Source: Bacteroidota bacterium (GTDB lineage Bacteria; Bacteroidota; Bacteroidia; Cytophagales; Cytophagaceae). Taken from it: DNA of 64,000 bases. Positions 35,469-44,932 of this stretch are shown piece by piece. Position 1 is the first letter of the stretch; each line of letters opens with the position of its first letter. The position numbers and the translations under genes were made by a program. The stretch is from contig JAEWAY010000036.1 of assembly GCA_023391415.1 (NCBI GenBank), forward strand, positions 310,001 through 374,000. The letters run 5' to 3'. The notes under the pieces are model-generated. The model was not told where the DNA came from, searched no databases, and worked only from the letters and a program-made list of their open reading frames with translations.

Positions 35469-36942
35469 ATAATTGGTCTATAAACTGATTCAAATCCGGA
35501 GAAAAATTAAACTTATACGAGATCCCCATAAAAACCAGAAGAACAAATAAGGACTTGGCCGCGATAATCAAAAGCGAACTTTCAAGCGACGTCCCGTTGA
35601 TATCCCAGAAATAGAAGAGCAAGAGAAGCGACGCGCTCAATACGATAATACTCCCTGTTTCCCTGACAAATGGAAACAGGCCTGTTTTTTGCCATATAAT
35701 CGCCATTCTGACGCAATTGGAAAGGGTAAAACTGATCAATGTCCCCAAAGCGGCGCCATTCATACCATATCTTGGAATCAGAAGTGAGTTGAATACAATA
35801 TTGGAAACGCCCAAAAAGATGGTCAAAAAGAAGTTGACTCTGTAAAATGGCGAACTTATAATGATTTCCGCATTTAAACCAGTCGCCATATCTATAAATC
35901 TTGAGAGTCCTATAAGAAAAACGACAAAAATACCGGAGACATAGATATCTGAATTCGGAATTAAATTAAAAACGTCCTTTATATTAACAATCAGTAAAGT
36001 AAACAGCAGTCCACCAATAAGCGTTTGCGCGAGAGACGTCCTTTTATAGATTTCCCCGATCGAATCGAGATTATTGTTTTTCCATCCACTGGAGATAAAA
36101 GGTATGGAGATTTGCGAAATCGCTCTTTTAGGCATTTCGATCACCGTTCCCATAAAAAAAGCGATGGAATACACACCTGTCATCTCAAGGCTTACTGTAC
36201 TCAGCATCACGATGTCGATCCTGGCGCTCAGGACAGCGACAAAACTAGTTAGAAAAATAACGCCTCCATATTTCAAAATTTCCTTTAACAGGATTTTGTG
36301 CCTGGATATTTCCAAAAACTCGAACCATAATCTTTTCAGGCGCCGCAGATAAAAAATCAAGATAATGACAGCCAGACAATAAGACAAAATCAGAGAATAG
36401 ACAAAACCATCAAAACCCAGCAGACCGGTAGCGTACAGAATGGTAAAAACAATCATGGCGAACCGCAGAAAAACTTCACGCACAAACATGGGTACAGTAA
36501 TACGCATAACGGCCCTTGTGTATGCTTCCAGTATCTGCTGATAAAGCATAAAAAAAGCCAATGGAATGAGAATTATAAAATAATGGGTAAGCAACGGGCT
36601 TTTTTCGCTGTATATGTCAAGCCATACTCCTTTGAAGAGTACTAAGATGCCCATTATCAAAATGAAACCAACCAGGGGATAACATATCATCAATAAAACA
36701 AAGCCATTGTTTCTGGTCTTGTCTTCATGAAAGTATGGATAATATCTGTCTATAATATTTACGATACCAATCTGCGACAATGAAGCGATCAGTATTCCGA
36801 TATCCTGCAAAACCCTGATAAGACCAATCTGATCCGGTTCCAATAGCTTGGGAAAAAGAATAAGCATGGTAAAAGCCCCCAGAACCACACCTATGTAATT
36901 GCCCAACGTGCCTTTAATACTTTGTCTTAAAACAACTCCCAT
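35455..36942 (-). CDS. Polysaccharide flippase (Wzx-like, MOP superfamily)
   Basis: 495 residues with about 12 to 14 transmembrane helices. The N-terminus (MGVVLRQSIKGTLGNYIGVV) and the pattern of paired helices with short basic loops are those of O-antigen/capsule flippases, which move undecaprenyl-linked repeat units across the inner membrane. Representative segments are IGLIRVLQDIGILIASLSQI and TGVYSIAFFMGTVIEMPKRA. It stands alone on the minus strand between the acyltransferase pseudogene and the YfhO gene. It is one of two export systems in this region; the other is the ABC pair at 49.1-50.6 kb. Confidence 0.87.
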   Translation of the reverse strand: MGVVLRQSIKGTLGNYIGVVLGAFTMLILFPKLLEPDQIGLIRVLQDIGILIASLSQIGIVNIIDRYYPYFHEDKTRNNGFVLLMICYPLVGFILIMGILVLFKGVWLDIYSEKSPLLTHYFIILIPLAFFMLYQQILEAYTRAVMRITVPMFVREVFLRFAMIVFTILYATGLLGFDGFVYSLILSYCLAVIILIFYLRRLKRLWFEFLEISRHKILLKEILKYGGVIFLTSFVAVLSARIDIVMLSTVSLEMTGVYSIAFFMGTVIEMPKRAISQISIPFISSGWKNNNLDSIGEIYKRTSLAQTLIGGLLFTLLIVNIKDVFNLIPNSDIYVSGIFVVFLIGLSRFIDMATGLNAEIIISSPFYRVNFFLTIFLGVSNIVFNSLLIPRYGMNGAALGTLISFTLSNCVRMAIIWQKTGLFPFVRETGSIIVLSASLLLLFYFWDINGTSLESSLLIIAAKSLFVLLVFMGISYKFNFSPDLNQFIDQLFKRE

Positions 36943-37014
36943 GCCTTAGTTTTTTTATTTTTAGTTGAAAAAGTAGTAAATATGCAATAGATAAATTGAA
37001 TACCTAAAATCACC

Positions 37015-39435
37015 ATGCAATATACATCAAATAAATTTTTACCTTCTTTAATAGCCTTCGCTCTATTTTTTATCATTGCTTTTCTTTACTTCTCTCCTGT
37101 TCTTGAAAAAAAAGAAATGGTTCAAAGCGACCTGTTGCAAGTACTGGGGACTTTGCAGGAATCATTTGAATATGGCGAAAAAGACGGAGAGCCAATTTTA
37201 TGGTCTAATAGTAGTTTTTCCGGAATGCCCGTATGGAGAGGTTATCAAACAAATATCTTTAGCTATGTTCACAAGGCACTGATATTCCTATTACCCGTTC
37301 CGATATTAATGACTTTTTTATGTTTTGCCGGGTTTTATATTTTACAATTAGCGTTTAAAATAAATCCATGGGTCGCCATAGCGGGGGCCTTCGCGTATAC
37401 CTTCGCCTCCTTCACTTTTATAAGCATGGAAGCCGGCCATATCAATAAAGTTTATGACATGGCCTTCATAGCTCCTGTACTAGCGGGAGTTGTATACATA
37501 TATCAAAAAGACTATCTAAAAGGAGCGCTAATTGTGATCATCGCTTCCGGCATGCTCATATTTTATGAACATATTCAGATCATATATTATACCACTATAC
37601 TGCTCTTATTCTTTGTCATATCAAAGCTTATTGAGGCGATTCAGAGGAAAGAATATAAGGACTTTTTGGTAGCTTCCCTTATTGCTCTTGGCTGCGGTAT
37701 GATCGCGATTATTCCAAGTTATTCTAAACTATCCGTATTGGCGACGATGGCTCCCCATACAACACGCGGAGGTTCCGAGTTAAGCGAAAAAAGTGATAAA
37801 TCAGCCTTAGATAAAGATTATGCTTTTTCCTGGAGTTATGGCAAGTTTGAGACTCTTACATTATTAATTCCTAATCTATATGGAGGAAGTTCCCACGAAA
37901 ATATTGGTATTAAATCTGAGTCTTACCAAACTCTGGTTAAAGCGGGTGTACCTAGGAATCAGGCGAAAGATTATGTTAGTAGTTTGCCCACCTACTGGGG
38001 CGATCAGCCATTTACCTCCGGGCCGGTTTATGTAGGAGCTATTGTTTGTTTCTTATTTATCCTTGGCACTATCCTGATTCAGGGAAAAACCAAAATCTGG
38101 CTGGTTTCAATAACTATCTTCTCCATTTTACTTGCATGGGGAAAAAACTTTGAATGGTTCTCTGATATCTTTTTCAACTATTTCCCTTTATACAACAAAT
38201 TTAGGTCTGTAACCATGATTCTGGCCTTGTGCCAGGTAAGTATGGCACTTTTAGCCTTTATAACCCTAAATGAGATTTTTAGAAAAAAAATACCCCAAAG
38301 CGAACTTCTAAAGAAGTCTGGTATCGCGTTATCTATAACCGGAGGAATATCCCTTTTAATCTTCTTGTTGGGCCCCGCGTTCCTTAGCTTTAGTTCGGAT
38401 AATGATGGCCGAATGCCTGATTGGCTGATCACCTCATTACGGGACGATCGAATCAGTATGCTAAAAAAGGACGCTTTAAGGTCCCTTGTTTTTGTACTGC
38501 TTATTTTCGGGGCCATATATCTATATCTGAAAGAAAAACTTAATCAGATAGCATTTCCATTGGTCGTTGCCACTATCGTTCTGCTCGATATGTTTCCTGT
38601 CGATAAACGATATCTGGATAACGATGATTTTCACGACAAAGAAAAGTATATAAAACAGGTGTTCGCGCCAAATAAAGTTGACAAGGAAATACTTAAAGAC
38701 ACAACAACACATTATAGGGTCCTAAATCTGACCATTAATCCTTTTACAGATGCCAAAACATCATATCTTCATAAGTCTGTTGGAGGATATAGCGCTATAA
38801 AGCTATCCAGATATCAGGATTTGATAGAGCATCATATCGGACGCAATAACCAGAAAGTCTGGAGCATGCTCAATACAAAATATATTATCTATAAAGATCA
38901 GCAGACCGGGGAACCAATGATGATGCAAAACCCCGGCGCGCTGGGGAACGCGTGGTTTGTCGACTCTGTTTCTTTTGTAAATGGAGCCCGTGAAGAAATA
39001 GACGCGTTGGAAAGCTTCGATCCGGCAAGTACCGCAATAGTTGATTTACGATTTGAAGATTATATATCAGGAACAAAGCTAAATAAAACCCATGAAGACA
39101 CTATCGCGCTAATCGATTATCATCCAAACAGATTATCGTATACGGCAAACTCTGTTAATGAAAATCTAGTTGTATTTTCTGAAATATATTATCATCCTGG
39201 ATGGCAAGCATATATAAACAATAAACCGGTGGAGCATATAAGGGTAAACTATGTACTCAGAGCGCTACGTATCCCGGCAGGAAAACATAAAATTGAGTTT
39301 AGATTTGAACCTGCCGTTTATAAAACAGGAGAACGTATATCAATGATTGGTTCCGCTCTGTGTATTCTAACGATAGTCGGACTTGTAGGTATACTATTCA
39401 TACGAAAGAAAAAATCCCATACGGATAAAGTATAA
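37015..39435 (+). CDS. YfhO-family polytopic membrane protein
   Basis: 806 residues. The first 500 contain roughly 12 hydrophobic helices, starting with FLPSLIAFALFFIIAFLYFS; the first periplasmic loop carries QSDLLQVLGTLQES and WSNSSFSGMPVWRG. The soluble C-terminal part (about 540-770) ends in the YfhO signature VFSEIYYHPGWQAYINNKP, then VNYVLRALRIPAGKHKIEFR, then a last helix. YfhO-type proteins have a GT-C-like topology and glycosylate cell-surface lipids such as lipoteichoic acid in Firmicutes; in Bacteroidota the substrate is unknown. Its site beside the polysaccharide genes agrees with a sugar-transfer role. The gene and those up to 43.9 kb look more AT-rich than the flanks. Confidence 0.85.
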   Translation: MQYTSNKFLPSLIAFALFFIIAFLYFSPVLEKKEMVQSDLLQVLGTLQESFEYGEKDGEPILWSNSSFSGMPVWRGYQTNIFSYVHKALIFLLPVPILMTFLCFAGFYILQLAFKINPWVAIAGAFAYTFASFTFISMEAGHINKVYDMAFIAPVLAGVVYIYQKDYLKGALIVIIASGMLIFYEHIQIIYYTTILLLFFVISKLIEAIQRKEYKDFLVASLIALGCGMIAIIPSYSKLSVLATMAPHTTRGGSELSEKSDKSALDKDYAFSWSYGKFETLTLLIPNLYGGSSHENIGIKSESYQTLVKAGVPRNQAKDYVSSLPTYWGDQPFTSGPVYVGAIVCFLFILGTILIQGKTKIWLVSITIFSILLAWGKNFEWFSDIFFNYFPLYNKFRSVTMILALCQVSMALLAFITLNEIFRKKIPQSELLKKSGIALSITGGISLLIFLLGPAFLSFSSDNDGRMPDWLITSLRDDRISMLKKDALRSLVFVLLIFGAIYLYLKEKLNQIAFPLVVATIVLLDMFPVDKRYLDNDDFHDKEKYIKQVFAPNKVDKEILKDTTTHYRVLNLTINPFTDAKTSYLHKSVGGYSAIKLSRYQDLIEHHIGRNNQKVWSMLNTKYIIYKDQQTGEPMMMQNPGALGNAWFVDSVSFVNGAREEIDALESFDPASTAIVDLRFEDYISGTKLNKTHEDTIALIDYHPNRLSYTANSVNENLVVFSEIYYHPGWQAYINNKPVEHIRVNYVLRALRIPAGKHKIEFRFEPAVYKTGERISMIGSALCILTIVGLVGILFIRKKKSHTDKV

Positions 39436-39490
39436 ATTGCCTGTATAGATACAAAATTGTTTGTAATTTTTCGATTTAAAACCATGTTAT

Positions 39491-40594
39491 ATGAACTATA
39501 AATATCCGGTATACCAGCCTTCATTATCAGGTAATGAAAAAAAGTATGTGATCGATTGCCTTGATTCGACATGGATTTCCTCCAAAGGAAAGTATGTAAG
39601 TAAATTTGAAAATGACTTTTCAAATTATGTCGACATAAAACACGCAACCGCTGTCTCTAACGGTACCGTGGCGCTACATCTTGCCCTAATTACTTTAGGA
39701 ATTGGCCCTGGCGATGAAGTAATCGTTCCGACTCTTACATACATAGCTTCTGTCAACGCGATAACATATACCGGAGCTACGCCAGTTTTTGTTGATTCCC
39801 TAAAGGACACTTGGCAAATGGACCCTGAAGATGTCAAAAGGAAAATTTCGCCCGCTACCAAAGCCGTAATGGCAGTTCATTTATACGGACATCCTTGTAA
39901 TATGGATAGTTTGAAAAGAATATGTGAGGAGCATAATCTTTTTTTAGTTGAAGATTGCGCCGAAGCAATTGGAACATATTATAATAATAAACACGTAGGG
40001 ACATTTGGTGATATTTCAACATTTAGTTTCTTTGGTAATAAGACAATTACTACCGGGGAGGGTGGAATGGTCATCACAAGCGATGAAACGCTATATAATC
40101 GCGCCATTCACTACAAAGGTCAGGGATTGGCGATGTACCGGGAATATTGGCATGACGTGGTAGGATACAACTACCGTATGACGAATATATGCGCTGCCAT
40201 TGGCCTTGCTCAATTAGAGCAAATAGAACATTTTATTCAAAAGAAAAAAATGTTAGCGGACTGGTATATTCATAATCTAAAAGACACAAGACTTGACTAT
40301 CATCATTGCGAAAAAAACGCGGTACACTCCTACTGGATGTTTTCTATTCTTACCAGAAACGCTCAGGAACGAGATGGTTTGAGAAAACATCTGGCCAGTC
40401 AGGGGATAGAAACAAGACCTTTATTTTATCCTGTACACACTATGCCTATGTATTCACACAAATATCAAAAATATCCTGTTGCGGAAGACTTAGGCTGGCG
40501 AGGTATTAATCTTCCCAGTTACCCAGGATTAGACGAAAATGATATCGTCTTTATTTGTGAAAAAATTAAAGAATATATTAATCTGAATGGATAA
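39491..40594 (+). CDS. DegT/DnrJ/EryC1-type sugar aminotransferase, perosamine synthase-like
   Basis: 367 residues. A PLP-dependent aminotransferase; the Schiff-base lysine is Lys184 in SFFGNKTITTGEGG, and the cofactor-binding SNGTVALHLAL, ValEDCAEAIG and IPTLTYIASVNA-like strings are present. The PTLTYIASVNAI and GQGL motifs are closest to GDP-perosamine synthases (Per/RfbE), which aminate GDP-4-keto-6-deoxymannose; other 4-keto sugars remain possible. The next gene, an acyltransferase, overlaps by 8 bp and probably acylates the amino group made here. A perosamine-type sugar is inferred, since no GDP-mannose 4,6-dehydratase was found in the window. Confidence 0.88.
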   Translation: MNYKYPVYQPSLSGNEKKYVIDCLDSTWISSKGKYVSKFENDFSNYVDIKHATAVSNGTVALHLALITLGIGPGDEVIVPTLTYIASVNAITYTGATPVFVDSLKDTWQMDPEDVKRKISPATKAVMAVHLYGHPCNMDSLKRICEEHNLFLVEDCAEAIGTYYNNKHVGTFGDISTFSFFGNKTITTGEGGMVITSDETLYNRAIHYKGQGLAMYREYWHDVVGYNYRMTNICAAIGLAQLEQIEHFIQKKKMLADWYIHNLKDTRLDYHHCEKNAVHSYWMFSILTRNAQERDGLRKHLASQGIETRPLFYPVHTMPMYSHKYQKYPVAEDLGWRGINLPSYPGLDENDIVFICEKIKEYINLNG

Positions 40595-41189
40595 AGTAAT
40601 GATAATTGGATGTGGTGGGCATGCGAAAAGTGTTATTGATGTACTGCTTTTAAGCAATCCTGACATAGAAATTACCATTGTTGACGAAAACTCACAGCCA
40701 AATGAGCGTTTGTTTGATTATCCGATTCTAAACAGAATTCCTTTGATTGAAAATGCTGGTTTCTTTTTATGCATCGGCGATAATTTAAAACGAAAACACA
40801 AAATGCTATTACTAAAGGATAAGTATTTTGTTTCTATAATTTCCCCCCTTGCGCATTTGGGCAAAAACAGCACAATAAAATCTGGCTCGTTCATCGCGAA
40901 TTTTGTTCACATAGGACCGTATGCGCAAATTGGAAAAAATACAATAATAAACACCGGAAGCATTATTGAGCATGACGTTGAAATAGGCGACCACTGTCAT
41001 ATCGCTCCCAATTCTACAATTTCCGGAAAAACCCGACTTGAAAATGAGGTTTTTGTAGGAACAGGGACGACGATAATCAACAACCTCTCCATATGTTCCA
41101 ATGTAACCATTGGCGCTGGCGCCGTAGTTACAAAATCAATAACAGAATCAGGCACCTATGTTGGCTGTCCTGCACAAAAAATTCGATGA
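40587..41189 (+). CDS. NeuD/PerB-type sugar N- or O-acyltransferase
   Basis: 200 residues. MDKVMIIGCGGHAKSVIDVL is the nucleotide-sugar-binding N-terminal domain; residues 95-190 form a left-handed parallel beta-helix of hexapeptide repeats (IGPYAQIGKNTIINTGSIIE, HDVEIGDHCHIAPNSTISG). His at HDVEIGDHCHIAP is the usual catalytic base. Such enzymes acetylate or acylate the amino group on a nucleotide-linked sugar. The gene overlaps the aminotransferase by 8 bp and the following glycosyltransferase by 4 bp, so the three act in one pathway, probably N-acylated perosamine or a similar 4-amino sugar. It is the intact paralogue of the pseudogene at 34.9-35.5 kb. Confidence 0.88.
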   Translation: MDKVMIIGCGGHAKSVIDVLLLSNPDIEITIVDENSQPNERLFDYPILNRIPLIENAGFFLCIGDNLKRKHKMLLLKDKYFVSIISPLAHLGKNSTIKSGSFIANFVHIGPYAQIGKNTIINTGSIIEHDVEIGDHCHIAPNSTISGKTRLENEVFVGTGTTIINNLSICSNVTIGAGAVVTKSITESGTYVGCPAQKIR

Positions 41190-42421
41190 AAAAAAAAGCT
41201 AATATTGCCATACTAGGGACACATCTGAGCTGGGATGGCGGAGTTGATTTTTTAAGCTATCTGATTAAAGGTATCACAACTTACAATCCCCAAGCTAATA
41301 TTATCCTTTTGCTGCCATACGATAAAATCGCTTTAGCTAAAAACCTGGTTCTAAAACTAATTGAAATAAAATCAACTCCAGGAACGCTTTTCAAAAAAAA
41401 CTTTTTCAGAGTTGAGAATCGTAATACGCCAATAATAAATTCATTCAAGGCTAATGGATTTAAATTCCAGATCGAATATTATAACTATACTGAAAGTGAT
41501 CTGATGAGAAAGCTACAAGCCACTAACGCGGATATTGTTTTTCCAACCATGAAGTCATTTGGAAGAAAGCTTTCCATACCATGGATCGGATATATTCCAG
41601 ATCTTCAACACAAATATTTCCCTGATAATTTTACCTTGAAAGAGAAAAAATCTAGAGACAGGAAGTATCAGACCTTACTAAACGAAGCTAAAGGAATTAT
41701 TGTCAATTCTGATTCGGTCAGACAAGATCTAATAAACTTTTACAACGTTAAGTTTAACAATATTTTCAGCCTCCCATTCACTCCTCCAGCCCCTATTCCC
41801 GCATTAATTCAACCTGAGGATAAGATACGTGCAAAATATCAACTTACAGAACCGTACTTTATTATATCCAATCAGTTTTGGAAACATAAGGATCATCTCA
41901 CCGCATTTAAAGCTCTTCAAATTTTTCAAAAGAAATCTTATTCGCATAAACAAATCAAACTGGTTTGTACCGGACGCTTATACGACAACCGCTTTCCAGG
42001 CTACGTTAAGGAACTGCTTCTTGAAGTAGACAATCTTAAACTTGCAGATAATATTCTCTTTACGAATTTTATTTCTAAAAGCGACCAGCTAAGCCTAATA
42101 AACTATTGTATGGCTGTAATCCAGCCAACACAATTTGAAGGTGGCCCTGGAGGCGGCATAGGCTACAACGCTGTTTCTTACGGAAAGCCTATAATATTAT
42201 CGGATATCCCAATAAATAAGGAAGTACAGGGAGAACACGTGTTCTTTTTTGAGACAGGAAACCCCTCCAACCTCGCCGACATGATGCAGAAGTTATTTGA
42301 TACGCGAGTTAAAAATGAAAATAATATTCAAATGCTTATTCAGAGAGGTAAAGACAGAACTATAGAGTTAGGAAAAAAACTTGATACTATTTTCACCACG
42401 GTTACTAATCAGTGGTCATAA
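41186..42421 (+). CDS. Glycosyltransferase, GT4-like GT-B fold
   Basis: 411 residues from the ATG at 41186, which overlaps the stop of the acyltransferase (ATGA); the longer frame from 41093 is the overlap with the previous gene. The N-terminal domain (KKKANIAILGTHLSWDGGV) and the C-terminal donor-binding part (FIISNQFWKHKDHLTAFKAL, CTGRLYDNRFPG, then IQPTQFEGGPGGGIGYNAV with YGKPIILSD) show a GT-B enzyme of the GT4 type. The Glu-rich donor motif reads FEGGPGGGIGYNAV rather than EGFGLPxLEAM. It is the third gene of the perosamine-like cassette and likely transfers the modified sugar. Its 3' end overlaps the convergent fusion gene by 6 bp. Confidence 0.83.
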   Translation: MKKKANIAILGTHLSWDGGVDFLSYLIKGITTYNPQANIILLLPYDKIALAKNLVLKLIEIKSTPGTLFKKNFFRVENRNTPIINSFKANGFKFQIEYYNYTESDLMRKLQATNADIVFPTMKSFGRKLSIPWIGYIPDLQHKYFPDNFTLKEKKSRDRKYQTLLNEAKGIIVNSDSVRQDLINFYNVKFNNIFSLPFTPPAPIPALIQPEDKIRAKYQLTEPYFIISNQFWKHKDHLTAFKALQIFQKKSYSHKQIKLVCTGRLYDNRFPGYVKELLLEVDNLKLADNILFTNFISKSDQLSLINYCMAVIQPTQFEGGPGGGIGYNAVSYGKPIILSDIPINKEVQGEHVFFFETGNPSNLADMMQKLFDTRVKNENNIQMLIQRGKDRTIELGKKLDTIFTTVTNQWS

Positions 42422-43882
42422 ATTGAGTTTAGTTTCCCCAACAAACAATATTCTATTCTTTTCCAGATGCTCTTCGTTGAGAATATGAAAATATTGGGAA
42501 AAATGGTTTCTAAACCATTCAACATTATACCATTCAGGAACGACATATTTTCTTTTACTGGTTGGACTGTATAAGCCTAATGGCATAAATTCAACCAATA
42601 CATATTTCGGAGAGAATTTTATCAAACGCTCAAAAATATCCCTAATAGACATCTTTTGAGTAAGGATTAAATGATGAGTTAGCGCCAAAGCCAAAACAGC
42701 TTCACTTTTGAATCGTGTATATACAGAGCCTCCAAAGCTGTTTTCATTAGGACTAAAGAAGTTTAACAAAGCAGGTGTAACTTTATGATTTGTTTGCTTG
42801 AGGACATTATACATTACATTTACCGCTGTTTCATCATAATCAGTACATATAATGGATCGAATATCCATTCTTTCTGATATAATCATAGAAAAGACTCCCT
42901 GATTACCTCCTATCTCAAGCACACTTCTCATCTCCAACTGTCTGAGGATTTCCAATATCCGGTCAAACCGGGGAGTAGACTTAATCAGTCCGTTTGATTC
43001 TTTCAGAACATTATGATAATCTCCCCATTCAGTTTTGACATTGGGAATAGTTATCTTACTTATTTTACTTTTCAGCTTATTCAGATTTGTAGACTGAAAT
43101 GGGAGCAGTTTTATCCGGTGCAAAAAAAGAGTTAGTTTTTTTAGCATACCTGGCGTTCTATATGCGATTTCTTCGCTTGAAAAGTAATTAATTAACTTAA
43201 ACTTATAGAAATAACTCAGGAAAAGATCAATCTTATTCTGATTAACCATTTTGGCTAATGGATACCGGTAATAGTAATAGGAATAATGCGGCATGTATGA
43301 GAGCTGTGACATAATCAGTCTCCCCAGATATCCATTACCCGATTCAATCATTTTCAGGGGATAATAATAGCTCTGCAGAAAGTTCTCATAGGCAAACCAC
43401 CCTTCAAAGCCTTTAGGATGCCTTATAAAACTCCCGAGATCGATGTATACTGGCTTATTGTCTCTGAATAATATGTTATAACTATGGCAGTCCATAGTCT
43501 GATATCCATACTTTCTGGCTGTTTTATTGATTTCAATGGCCATAAGCGCGGCGTCTTTTAACATATCAAACGACCATTGGGGAGGTAATACTACGGGATG
43601 GATCTTTTCATGTTCGAGCACCATTCCAAAGCCCTCCAACTCAAAATCCGATACGAAAGTCTTTGGAAACATCCCTTTACTTACCAACTCTTCAACCAAA
43701 CCACTTTGGAGCAACTCGTTAACATAATCAACTTTACTTGGGTATATAGCCCTAAGAATTTTATTCTTATAAGAAAAAACCTTTCCTATCTCATCCCTTT
43801 CAGACACACTAATAAACTCTATATCCGCCTCTCTTAACATAATCCGCCCGGTTGTATTATCCATAATATTAAATTTGATCAA
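42416..43882 (-). CDS. Kinase-like/SAM methyltransferase fusion
   Basis: 488 residues in two parts. Residues about 50-200 have the pattern of an aminoglycoside-kinase/lipopolysaccharide-kinase fold: GFGMVLEHEKIHPVVLPPQW for the hinge, MDCHSYNILFRDNKPVYIDL with the D-x4-N catalytic loop and the ID(L)G metal motif. Residues about 320-470 form a class I methyltransferase with motif I VLEIGGNQGVFS, acidic loop ICTDYDETAVNVMYN and ALALTHHLILTQ. Known proteins of similar layout are found in polysaccharide loci, where such a pair may cap a chain by phosphate and methyl groups; that is inferred here. It lies alone on the minus strand within the glycan cluster. Confidence 0.78.
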   Translation of the reverse strand: MIKFNIMDNTTGRIMLREADIEFISVSERDEIGKVFSYKNKILRAIYPSKVDYVNELLQSGLVEELVSKGMFPKTFVSDFELEGFGMVLEHEKIHPVVLPPQWSFDMLKDAALMAIEINKTARKYGYQTMDCHSYNILFRDNKPVYIDLGSFIRHPKGFEGWFAYENFLQSYYYPLKMIESGNGYLGRLIMSQLSYMPHYSYYYYRYPLAKMVNQNKIDLFLSYFYKFKLINYFSSEEIAYRTPGMLKKLTLFLHRIKLLPFQSTNLNKLKSKISKITIPNVKTEWGDYHNVLKESNGLIKSTPRFDRILEILRQLEMRSVLEIGGNQGVFSMIISERMDIRSIICTDYDETAVNVMYNVLKQTNHKVTPALLNFFSPNENSFGGSVYTRFKSEAVLALALTHHLILTQKMSIRDIFERLIKFSPKYVLVEFMPLGLYSPTSKRKYVVPEWYNVEWFRNHFSQYFHILNEEHLEKNRILFVGETKLNL

Positions 43883-43901
43883 AAAATGGTCGGTAATATA
43901 C

Positions 43902-44903
43902 TTAAATATGCAAATCCTGCAATAACAGTTTTAAATCTTCGACTTTTAGCCAGTCTTCATTTTGATTTGAAATATAACGGAATCCATCGGCTACCGGTTT
44001 CCCTTGGAAATATGTCATCCATGCCTGTAAATCCCAAACCGGTTTTTCAGGCCGTATGACATAGTGTTTATCAAACTCTAATGCATTACGCGCTTCCGCC
44101 TCCGCGATCAATTCTTCATGAATCTTTTCTCCGGCCCTCATGCCAATCTTTTCCTGGACACACTCCGGACATATCGCCTCGGCCAGATCAACCAGTCTGA
44201 AAGATGGTAATTTTGGAATAAAAATTTCTCCGCCCCACGCGTTGTTAATAGCCCATAATACCATATCCACCTCCTCTTCCAGTGAAATATTAAAGCGGGT
44301 CATAGCCGCGTCAGTGACAGGAAGTACCCCTGAGTACTTAATCTGTTCAAAATACGTAGAAACAGAGCCTCTTGATCCAATCGCATTGCCATAACGCACA
44401 ACAGAAAACTTTGTATTTGTTGTCCCTTTCAGATGATTGGCGGCTACAAAAAGCTTTTCCGCGCAAAGTTTAGCCGCTCCATATAAGCTGACCGGAGCCG
44501 CGGCCTTATCCGTTGAAAGAGCGATAACAGCCTTAACTCCTTTATCGAGCGCCGCATTAATAACATTTTCAGCGCCGAGAACATTGGTTTTAATGCATTC
44601 CATTGGATTAAATTCCGCTACCGGAACCTGCTTAAGAGCCGCTGCATGAATGACAATATCCACCCCTTCGAAAACCCTCCTTAATCGATCTATATCCCTT
44701 ACATCTCCTATTACATACTGAATTCCCGGATATTGCTCTTCAGAAAAGCATTTAGACATTTCATACTGCTTAAACTCATCACGGGAAAATACAATCAGTC
44801 TTTTTATACCGGGGAATCTTTTTAATACAATCTCCACGAATTTTTTCCCAAAAGACCCTGTCCCTCCTGTGATCAGCACCGAACTAGCATTCAGATCCAT
44901 CAT
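43902..44903 (-). CDS. UDP-GlcNAc 4,6-dehydratase-like SDR (PseB/CapD type)
   Basis: 333 residues. An extended SDR enzyme: NAD-binding LITGGTGSFGKKF (residues 10-22), FSRDEFKQYEMSKCF, then ALSTDKAAAPVSLYGAAKLC in which SLYGAAK gives the catalytic Tyr-x3-Lys. These features match PseB/FlaA1/CapD inverting or retaining dehydratases that turn UDP-GlcNAc into a 4-keto-6-deoxy sugar. It is the last of four adjacent minus-strand genes (aminotransferase, oxidoreductase, glycosyltransferase, dehydratase). Its product may feed the perosamine-like aminotransferase or another amino sugar in the same region. Confidence 0.88.
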   Translation of the reverse strand: MMDLNASSVLITGGTGSFGKKFVEIVLKRFPGIKRLIVFSRDEFKQYEMSKCFSEEQYPGIQYVIGDVRDIDRLRRVFEGVDIVIHAAALKQVPVAEFNPMECIKTNVLGAENVINAALDKGVKAVIALSTDKAAAPVSLYGAAKLCAEKLFVAANHLKGTTNTKFSVVRYGNAIGSRGSVSTYFEQIKYSGVLPVTDAAMTRFNISLEEEVDMVLWAINNAWGGEIFIPKLPSFRLVDLAEAICPECVQEKIGMRAGEKIHEELIAEAEARNALEFDKHYVIRPEKPVWDLQAWMTYFQGKPVADGFRYISNQNEDWLKVEDLKLLLQDLHI

Positions 44904-44932
44904 ACTGTTTTAACTGATTAATAACTTCCATT

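Noticed and set aside
35036..35488. A separate 150-residue gene
   Set aside because: Its first 75 residues continue the acyltransferase that begins at 34854, and the rest is out of frame; it is part of one pseudogene.
41093..41185. Longer start for the glycosyltransferase at 41.2 kb
   Set aside because: It only reads the acyltransferase gene in another frame; the ATG at 41186 with an ATGA overlap fits better.
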